Positions 1-5,331 of a DNA stretch of 13,250 bases are shown in pieces. The stretch's first letter is position 1; each line of letters opens with the position of its first letter. The position numbers and the translations under genes are program-made. Source of the DNA: Acholeplasmatales bacterium (GTDB lineage Bacteria; Bacillota_I; Bacilli_A; Acholeplasmatales; Anaeroplasmataceae); contig CAAGJD010000046.1 in the NCBI GenBank assembly GCA_900770055.1, positions 1 to 13,250 of the forward strand, written 5' to 3'. Under the pieces are notes generated by a model. The model searched no databases. It was not told where the DNA came from and saw only the letters and a list, made by a program, of their open reading frames with translations.

Positions 1-30
1 AATAGATACATTATTAACATATTTATTATT

Positions 31-68
31 AAGTAAGCATATATATTATAAGTAAGCATATATATTAA
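31..68. repeat. 19-bp tandem duplication
   Basis: Two adjacent copies of a 19-base unit beginning AAGTAAGCATATA occupy 31-49 and 50-68. They differ only at the last base. The unit is almost pure A/T with one GTAAGC core. No reading frame runs through it, and its role is unknown. Confidence 0.85.
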
Positions 69-97
69 GCATTATTATCAGGGTAAAATAGGTTAAC

Positions 98-141
98 CCA
101 GGTCATCCATCACCAGGTCATCCATCCACCAACCCATCCAT
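98..141. repeat. CATCCAT iteron-like repeats
   Basis: The heptamer CATCCAT occurs at 104-110, 119-125 and 135-141, a spacing of 15 and then 16 bp. The first two copies sit inside a longer 14-base direct repeat (CCAGGTCATCCATC at 98-111 and 113-126). The palindrome GGTTAACC lies just before them at 91-98. The stretch is C-rich on the plus strand, unlike the A/T-rich surroundings. Short direct repeats at this spacing are typical of protein-binding iterons, but nothing in the window identifies a binding protein. Confidence 0.6.
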
Positions 142-186
142 CTACCAACAGACATCTCCCTCTCTATGATGTGCATATAGTAGGGT

Positions 187-200
187 GTAGGGTGCCCTAC
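187..200. repeat. GTAGGG/CCCTAC inverted repeat
   Basis: GTAGGG at 187-192 and CCCTAC at 195-200 form a near-perfect palindrome with a two-base centre. As RNA it would fold as a 5-bp stem with a 4-base loop. The decamer TAGGGTGTAG overlapping its left arm (181-190) recurs at 441-450. No T-run follows on either strand, so it is not an intrinsic terminator. Confidence 0.5.
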
Positions 201-310
201 GTGAGATAGGGGTTTTAGGGGAAAGAATTGGCTTATATAGGCTCACAGGGGCATTATAAGAGGGCTATACAAAGGGCTAACACAAGGGGTATAAGACTAT
301 ACACGTGCTC

Positions 311-580
311 TGGGTTAATCTGGGACATTTTAAGACACTTTTAAGCACAGGGTAGTATACTTATATACCCAAAACAAGAAAGTTCAAATTTGATACCTCT
401 ATGAGCCTCATATGACTATATGTGTGTGTATGTGTAAGCATAGGGTGTAGGATATCCATATGGGTTAATCTGGGACATTCTGGTGCATTTTTATGTGTGG
501 GTAGTATTTCTATATACCTAAAACATAAACGTTGAAATTTGGGGTGCTGGTGAGCCTTAAAACACTATATGTATATTTAT
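311..580. repeat. Two diverged ~120-bp repeats
   Basis: A unit of about 120 bp at 311-430 recurs at 461-580. Each copy starts with the same 19 bases (TGGGTTAATCTGGGACATT, 311-329 and 461-479). Both then share GGGTAGTAT (350 and 499), a CTATATACC or TTATATACC block followed by AAAACA, then GAGCCT and ACTATATG. Identity by eye is roughly two-thirds to three-quarters. A 30-base spacer separates them and contains TAGGGTGTAG. The GGGTA and TACCC arms at 350-370 in copy 1 can pair. In copy 2 the right arm reads TACCT, so the pairing survives on plus-strand RNA only as G-U. No open frame covers the units. Origin, regulatory or non-coding RNA roles are all possible. Confidence 0.7.
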
Positions 581-610
581 TCACTATTTATGTATAATTA
601 TTCATAAGCA

Positions 611-643
611 TAAGAAAAGCCCCCATACATTTAAGTACAGGGG
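611..643 (-). terminator. Intrinsic terminator of the late operon
   Basis: On the minus strand, CCCCTGTAC (643-635) pairs with GTATGGGGG (628-620) across a six-base loop. This makes a 9-bp stem with two G-U pairs. It is followed at once by CTTTTCTTA, a U-rich tract at 619-611. It begins 18 bases past the stop codon of the fibre gene, the expected position for ending leftward transcription. The plus strand has no T-run after the stem, so it works in one direction only. Confidence 0.85.
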
Positions 644-660
644 TAGGGTATATGAGAGGG

Positions 661-1956
661 TTAGGAAACTTGATTGAGACCTTTTATATTAACTGCTGTT
701 TTTGTTATCTCTATATAAGGCTTGGTTTTATCTACAGTCTCATAATCTGATAATGTTCCCATAGATATTGTTTCTGCAGAATCATCTAACACAATTCCTA
801 AAGATTTATTAGCTTCATTACCACTAGCTATAATTGTCTTATAACTGGAATACATAGGAGTTATTTGTATGTTGTTATTTGCTTGTAGTCTTAATTCACC
901 CTGACCATAAATATCAAGATTACCATAATTTTCTATGATATATGATCCGTCACTAGAGTTTAAACCTGAATTAAGTATATTAGATGATAATGCAAGATAA
1001 CCATTTTCTACTGTTAATTGACTTTCATCTGTAAATATAGTGAGATTACCATTGTAATCTGTGGTAAATCCATTACCATAGTTTAATTGTATGTAATTAT
1101 CATATACAGCTATGGGATTATTACCATATAAGTCTACACATAATCCATTACAAGAATTAAATGTAAGACCAGTTCCATAAGATAAACCTAAACTTTGATT
1201 GCAACTATTTATGTATATAGGTTCAATCGCTGTTAATTTATCTTGCTTTGTATCAGCATCAAAAATGGCTACATTACTACCATTTACAGTAATTTGAGTA
1301 CCACTATTGAACTCTCCTACATTAGTCCATACAAGTATTGTAGTACCCATTATGATATATAAGTCATATACAGAATTACCTTTATTGAGAAGATAAGCAT
1401 TATTTCTAATGTCCTCTGTAGGTGTAGGGAGTTCATCTTCAGTATTTATAATTCCTATGATAGATACTGCATTACCAGGTGTTCCTGTCAATCCACGTGG
1501 TCCTTGAGGTCCCTGAGGTCCTCGTAAGCCTTGTATTCCTTGTATACCTTGTGGTCCTTGAATACCTTGAATACCTTGGTCTCCTTTATCTCCCTTATCT
1601 CCTTTTTCACCTTTATCTCCCTTATCTCCTTTTTCACCTTGTGGTCCTTGCAAAGGAAATTCACCTACATCAAACCAATGAGGTCCTGTAGTGCCAGAGA
1701 ACTCTCTTGTGAGTATATATAAGGTGTAAGGAGTTGTAGAGCCTACCATATAGGCATCACCATAAGATTCATCTCCATGTGCTGTATGGTATTCAACAGG
1801 GTCAGGTAAGTCATTAACAGTTGCTACTTGTCCTACTACCTTTATTCCAAACTCATCAAACTGTCTGCCTTCAGTAAGTATGTATTTAATGTCCTCTTTA
1901 TTCCTTTGAACCTGTTCAGTTAGATTTCTTAACTGTACATTATTTATCTGTATCAT
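661..1956 (-). CDS. Collagen-like tail fibre / appendage protein
   Basis: A 431-residue fibre protein, probably an elongated trimer that contacts the host surface. The N-terminus (about 1-30) looks like a short coiled coil. Residues 42-100 and 167-215 are two copies of one module, sharing a (N/E)DLP or DELP start, DAY or NAY, LYI, and a closing W.(D/N)VGEF. Between them, residues 104-161 hold 20 uninterrupted G-X-Y triplets, rich in GDKG and GEKG early and in GPQG and GIQG later. From about 245 to 312 there are repeats with the pattern P-I..-L.L.YG.G(L/F)...NG-L.V, like the triple beta-spiral shafts of adenovirus and reovirus fibres. The rest is Asn/Gly/Ser-rich beta structure with no recognisable enzyme motif. 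The start is set by AAGGAGG seven bases upstream and overlaps the previous gene by 17 bases. Receptor binding is inferred. Confidence 0.85.
   Translation of the reverse strand: MIQINNVQLRNLTEQVQRNKEDIKYILTEGRQFDEFGIKVVGQVATVNDLPDPVEYHTAHGDESYGDAYMVGSTTPYTLYILTREFSGTTGPHWFDVGEFPLQGPQGEKGDKGDKGEKGDKGDKGDQGIQGIQGPQGIQGIQGLRGPQGPQGPRGLTGTPGNAVSIIGIINTEDELPTPTEDIRNNAYLLNKGNSVYDLYIIMGTTILVWTNVGEFNSGTQITVNGSNVAIFDADTKQDKLTAIEPIYINSCNQSLGLSYGTGLTFNSCNGLCVDLYGNNPIAVYDNYIQLNYGNGFTTDYNGNLTIFTDESQLTVENGYLALSSNILNSGLNSSDGSYIIENYGNLDIYGQGELRLQANNNIQITPMYSSYKTIIASGNEANKSLGIVLDDSAETISMGTLSDYETVDKTKPYIEITKTAVNIKGLNQVS
1585..1638. repeat. 27-bp perfect tandem repeat in collagen region
   Basis: Two exact 27-base copies (1585-1611 and 1612-1638) encode nine residues each, three collagen triplets containing GEKG and GDKG. 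The identity extends to synonymous positions, so the duplication is recent or kept uniform by recombination. This is a likely site of length variation in the fibre. Confidence 0.9.
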
Positions 1957-2494
1957 TATTATCCTCCTTAATCATTTGAGCATATTCCCAATATTCTGTT
2001 ACATAATATTCTTCATATTTCTTCATTTCAAGTATACCAAAGACTATTGCCATTGTTGTTGTAAATACATAAGTAAGAAAGTTAACCAGAGAGAAATTTA
2101 TAATAGCCTCTGTTAGTACTAGTGTTCCAAAGAATGTACCTATTAACAATGATGTACCCTTTTTTCCATATTCTTCTGCATTAAATCTTGTTAATGACCT
2201 TGGCTTTCTTGCTTTTCTTTTATTAGTTATTAATATCTCTCTTGCCTCTTTGTATTTTGGCTCATTCTTAACATTTACCTTTGATTGACATACAAAAGAG
2301 TGGAATATAAGTACATTGACTATACTAGCACAAGCTCTTACGGTAATGAATAATGCTAATTCCCACTTTGTTTCTGGAAAGTGAAATTCTGCACCCACAG
2401 TACTGCCAATCATAGGCAAGAATGTTAGTGATACTATTGATATTAAGGCTATTAGAATATAATTGAGATATTCTCTCCAATCTTTCTCTTCCAT
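1940..2494 (-). CDS. Membrane protein with four predicted helices
   Basis: A 184-residue protein I do not recognise. Hydrophobic segments lie at about 11-33, 46-68, 114-132 and 134-154, forming two hairpins. They are separated by a strongly basic stretch (about 71-112, many Lys and Arg, including NKRKARKPRS). The C-terminal tail is rich in Tyr, Glu and Asp. The gene starts one base after the stop of the preceding gene (TAATATG) and has no strong Shine-Dalgarno close by, so it is probably translated by coupling. Its last codons contain the ribosome binding site of the fibre gene. Its place among late genes allows a role in lysis (holin-like) or in host-membrane modification. Neither is shown, and four helices with a long charged loop would be unusual for a simple holin. 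Confidence 0.75.
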   Translation of the reverse strand: MEEKDWREYLNYILIALISIVSLTFLPMIGSTVGAEFHFPETKWELALFITVRACASIVNVLIFHSFVCQSKVNVKNEPKYKEAREILITNKRKARKPRSLTRFNAEEYGKKGTSLLIGTFFGTLVLTEAIINFSLVNFLTYVFTTTMAIVFGILEMKKYEEYYVTEYWEYAQMIKEDNNDTDK

Positions 2495-2495
2495 A

Positions 2496-2876
2496 TTACA
2501 ATCTCTTATCTATCTCCTTATTTATAGTATATTTGCTCTTGAATGACTTATGTAAGGGCATTAGAATTAACTCATCAATAATAGTTGTTATAGCCATTAT
2601 AACAAGCAGTGTAGTTATATCTTTAAGACATAGATATATGCCCAACAATAATATCCACGGTATACATCTTAAATGTAGTTTTGCTACTATGTTTATTAAG
2701 GTAACTACTAGTGCTACACTACACATTATACCAAGTGTATATTTATTCACTTCCTGTACATCTTTATCTACAAATGCTTTAATGACATATATCAGAATAG
2801 GGCATAAAGAGCATATGGCTGATAACAAGAAAGTAAGTATTGATAATTTCTTATATTTTCGTGTCATCGTACTCAT
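2496..2876 (-). CDS. Small polytopic membrane protein
   Basis: A 126-residue hydrophobic protein with predicted helices at about 11-36, 47-65, 72-84 and 86-104, then a basic tail. The N-terminus is also basic (TRKYKK), so both ends are probably cytoplasmic. The start is supported by AAGGAAG seven bases upstream, and it lies inside the end of the previous gene with a 26-base overlap. It is one of three adjacent membrane protein genes between the lower collar and fibre genes. Its size, helix number and position fit a holin, but I recognise no family signature. The reverse-strand frame over the same region is a shadow. Confidence 0.75.
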   Translation of the reverse strand: MSTMTRKYKKLSILTFLLSAICSLCPILIYVIKAFVDKDVQEVNKYTLGIMCSVALVVTLINIVAKLHLRCIPWILLLGIYLCLKDITTLLVIMAITTIIDELILMPLHKSFKSKYTINKEIDKRL

Positions 2877-3108
2877 ATTTAATCTTCCTTACTTCTGTTA
2901 ATATATCTGCAACTTGTTTTCTAAGTGCTTTGTTCTCTGCTATAAGGCTTTCCATTTCTGTTTTAGCATCAGCCAAGTCTGTTTTGTCATCAACTTTCTT
3001 GATTAATTCCTTAAACTGTGAGAATATCTTCATTGCTGTAAACAGAATACCACCAATAGCAGTTAATGATGGCAATATAGCTATTAACAATTCTTGAATA
3101 TTATCCAT
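2851..3108 (-). CDS. Holin-like protein: one helix plus coiled coil
   Basis: An 85-residue protein with a single hydrophobic segment (about 6-29, ILPSLTAIGGILFTAMKIF). A charged heptad-like region follows (about 31-78, with LIAENKALRKQVADILTEV), typical of a coiled coil. The start has a full AAAGGAGG eleven bases upstream, and the gene begins three bases after the lower collar stop codon. A membrane anchor with a coiled-coil tail fits a holin, a spanin-like protein or a membrane-bound tail accessory. There is no lipobox cysteine, which argues against an o-spanin. The coding call is firmer than the function. Confidence 0.75.
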   Translation of the reverse strand: MDNIQELLIAILPSLTAIGGILFTAMKIFSQFKELIKKVDDKTDLADAKTEMESLIAENKALRKQVADILTEVRKIKYEYDDTKI

Positions 3109-3111
3109 ATG

Positions 3112-3732
3112 TCAATTATCCTCCTTTATTTCTGTTTTGTACCATAATGGCTCTTGTGGAGCTACTATCTTTAAGAATAACACCTTAAATCTATCTAAGA
3201 ACATCTTTGTTACGTCTGTTTCAAGCAAATCAATTAAATACTGATAGCCCTCAACCTTTGATTTATTATACTTGTTTACAATCTGTGTATTTATAGTTTT
3301 AAGTATATCATCACTGTCTGCCACAGGTGCTTCTGATGGGTTTAGAGATTGGTTATTTATGCTTACAGAGCCTTTAATAGCATCATCAATAGACATAGCT
3401 CTTATTTCATCTTGTAGCTGTAATCTTTTCTCCCAAGTAGGACCATACATAAATATTATAGAGAATAATTGATAACACCATTGAAATTGGTCATCACCTG
3501 TAATTGTACTGCCACCATACTGTCCATATAATAGATAATACAAGGTTGTAATACTCTCTTCTTTTAGTTTCTTTGGTATCTCTACATTATTATACCCTAA
3601 TGAAATAAAGTCTCCAAATGAGTCCTTGTACCCATTAAGAAAGGCATCTAATGTAGGGTACATATCAGAGAATCTATAATTTCTGAAATTACCATATTCT
3701 ATATCATACGGAGTCACTATAATCACCATCAC
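3112..3732 (-). CDS. Lower collar protein (phi29 gp11-like)
   Basis: About 206 residues. In phi29, gp11 forms the ring joining the connector to the tail tube and knob, and this gene sits directly after the connector gene as gp11 does. The N-terminal part contains YGNFRNYRFSD and later YLLYGQYG, followed by FQWCYQLFSIIFMYGPTWEKR, consistent with a lower collar protein. It is shorter than phi29 gp11 (about 293 residues). The longest frame starts at a double ATG inside the connector gene, giving a 29-base overlap with no Shine-Dalgarno in front. An in-frame GTG seven codons later is an alternative start. Translation is probably coupled to the connector. The assignment rests on position plus general sequence character. 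Confidence 0.75.
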   Translation of the reverse strand: MMVIIVTPYDIEYGNFRNYRFSDMYPTLDAFLNGYKDSFGDFISLGYNNVEIPKKLKEESITTLYYLLYGQYGGSTITGDDQFQWCYQLFSIIFMYGPTWEKRLQLQDEIRAMSIDDAIKGSVSINNQSLNPSEAPVADSDDILKTINTQIVNKYNKSKVEGYQYLIDLLETDVTKMFLDRFKVLFLKIVAPQEPLWYKTEIKEDN

Positions 3733-4804
3733 TTTCTATTGGTTGTTGCTCTTGTATTTGAGGGTCATCACTATCTGATGCGTAGCCATCTCCGTCTGTA
3801 TCTGCACCTAATACATCCTCAGAGACATCACACCATATCATTAATCCCCATATACTGTTAACAATATTACAAAATTCTTGTCTTTGTCTTAAGCCATCTG
3901 TATATATTAAAGAGGACATTCCTTGATTCATCTTTTGTTCTGCTTCAAGCATATGTGATTTCTTTTGGAATAATCCTCCATTATCAAGACCAAATAATGA
4001 TAATCTATAGTTATCAAGTGACTGCATAGCAAGTAAGAACTCTTCTGCTTTACCTGTTGCACCACTTGTTAATTCTTGTAGCTCTACTCCACTTACAATA
4101 GGTACATATTTCTGTCCTGTTAATGCACAGTTGTTAATTGCAGCAGACATATTGAATACATCTTGTCTTTCATTCTCATTCTGTATTCTCATTCCTGATA
4201 CACCTGTGGAGTTCATGAGGGCAGTATTTAAGAACGGTAAGCAATTAGACATTAAATCAAGCACAGCATCGTGAGTAACACTTCTTGCTAATACAGTTTG
4301 ACTTAAACCTATCGTGTGGTCGTGAAGAATAACACATTTATTATCCATATCACTTAATTCAGGTTCTTCAAGCATTATATCGTATTGTACATCTCTTACT
4401 AATCCTTGAATCCAAGGTTTATCTTTACTGCTATCGTCAGAAGTATTACCATTGAAAGGCAAAGGAGTTACTTGTATGAATCTACCATAGACATCAATAC
4501 CTTTACCTGTGAGAGTGTAAGGCAAGAAATAGAACTTGTTGTTAGTAGGCATATAAAAGAACATACCTTGTCCTTTGTAATAAAGTATTCTTTCTATAAG
4601 CTCTTGATTAAGTCCATCAGGCAGATTAAACCACTTATATCTGTTAACAGCATCTTGTCTGTCTATTATCTCTAATTGTGTTTTAATATCACGCTTAAGA
4701 CTTACAGATATATCTCCTGCTTTAATAGGTAGTCCTGTTTTAGGATTTATTCCTGCTTGTATAAAGGTATTAGGGTCTATCATATTAGGTATTTTATTAG
4801 CCAT
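3704..4804 (-). CDS. Connector / portal protein (upper collar, phi29 gp10-like)
   Basis: A 366-residue portal that would form the dodecameric ring through which DNA is packaged and ejected. Residues 56-118 (RYKWFNLPDG, then ERILYYKGQG, FYFLPYTL and VYGRFIQVTPLPFNG) match the gp10-type N-terminal region. Residues 271-295 (GLDNGG, F.KKSHMLEAEQ, M.QG) form a conserved helical portion. It is longer than phi29 gp10 (309 residues). The extra length includes an acidic C-terminal tail from about 328 with the calcium-loop pattern DTDGDGYASDSDDP at 335-348. The start follows AAAGGTGA and overlaps the previous stop codon (TAATG). It shares the exact leader GATATATAATGGC with the capsid gene. Confidence 0.9.
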   Translation of the reverse strand: MANKIPNMIDPNTFIQAGINPKTGLPIKAGDISVSLKRDIKTQLEIIDRQDAVNRYKWFNLPDGLNQELIERILYYKGQGMFFYMPTNNKFYFLPYTLTGKGIDVYGRFIQVTPLPFNGNTSDDSSKDKPWIQGLVRDVQYDIMLEEPELSDMDNKCVILHDHTIGLSQTVLARSVTHDAVLDLMSNCLPFLNTALMNSTGVSGMRIQNENERQDVFNMSAAINNCALTGQKYVPIVSGVELQELTSGATGKAEEFLLAMQSLDNYRLSLFGLDNGGLFQKKSHMLEAEQKMNQGMSSLIYTDGLRQRQEFCNIVNSIWGLMIWCDVSEDVLGADTDGDGYASDSDDPQIQEQQPIESDGDYSDSV

Positions 4805-5331
4805 TATATATCACCTTTATCCTTTCTTCTTTGATTATAATCAGCATTTTGCTGTACTTTCTGCATACCTTCTGTTGTTAGACTATCTTGTGCTTTATTA
4901 GTTATTGGACTTACATAAACATCATCAGCATCCCAATCAATATCATCATAGTTTGTTTCATATTTTATATTTGACTTTTCTATATCAGATTGTTTTCTTA
5001 TCTCCTCTTGTGCAAGTTCTTGCAGTTCTATTCTTTGGGGATAAGTCTTTTTAATATTAGAATACAATTTTTCTATTTCTGGATATTTCATTAGTTGAGG
5101 ATTTTCTTCTATATTTTTTTCTATCCTTTCAACTGTTTTTTCTAAAATATCAAGTTCATTCGGTTTCAAATCATTGACTTTGACTTCATATTTTGATAAT
5201 ATATCTTTACTTGCTTGAATATCCTTCATAATCTCTCTTCTTTTGCCTATTTCAGGATGTAATAAACCATACATACCAGCAAATGAACCACCTATTGTAA
5301 ATAATTGATTAACACTACCTTGAATACTCAT
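4804..5331 (-). CDS. Coiled-coil virion-associated protein, function unknown
   Basis: A 175-residue protein I do not recognise. The N-terminus (about 2-25, with a Gly-rich GGSFAGMYGLLHPE) is mildly hydrophobic. Residues 30-125 are Glu/Lys/Leu-rich and probably long helices or coiled coil. An acidic patch follows (about 128-138, NYDDIDWDADD) and then a polar tail ending in Arg and Lys. It overlaps the tail knob gene by four bases (ATGA) and the connector gene at TAATG, so it is tightly coupled to both. Its place between two structural genes suggests a minor virion or ejected protein. That is inference from context. Confidence 0.7.
   Translation of the reverse strand: MSIQGSVNQLFTIGGSFAGMYGLLHPEIGKRREIMKDIQASKDILSKYEVKVNDLKPNELDILEKTVERIEKNIEENPQLMKYPEIEKLYSNIKKTYPQRIELQELAQEEIRKQSDIEKSNIKYETNYDDIDWDADDVYVSPITNKAQDSLTTEGMQKVQQNADYNQRRKDKGDI

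Larger units (their letters stand above)
1..610. other. Gene-free left region
   Basis: I see no credible coding sequence here on either strand, and no tRNA. The content is the set of repeats listed separately. Composition changes along it: about 1-90 is nearly all A/T, 97-170 is pyrimidine-rich on the plus strand, and 181-300 is G-rich on the plus strand. It lies beyond the terminator of the leftward late operon, so it is probably not part of that transcript. It may be a control or origin region between transcription units. Confidence 0.6.

Noticed and set aside
31..68. Rightward promoter in the TATATATTA repeats
   Set aside because: -10-like boxes are inevitable in such A/T sequence. No -35 at proper spacing and no downstream plus-strand gene were seen.
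1..610. CRISPR array or tRNA in the left gene-free region
   Set aside because: The repeats are too few, too irregular in size and too diverged for CRISPR, and no cloverleaf with a TTCAA-type arm and acceptor stem could be found.
1479..1722. Plus-strand frames rich in Leu, Val and Tyr
   Set aside because: They are antisense shadows of the collagen G-X-Y coding region, have no ribosome binding site, and have low-complexity composition.
2533..3097. Plus-strand hydrophobic frames of 85 and 122 codons
   Set aside because: They lie opposite well-supported minus-strand membrane protein genes with ribosome binding sites. Antisense of hydrophobic A/T-rich genes is often hydrophobic too.
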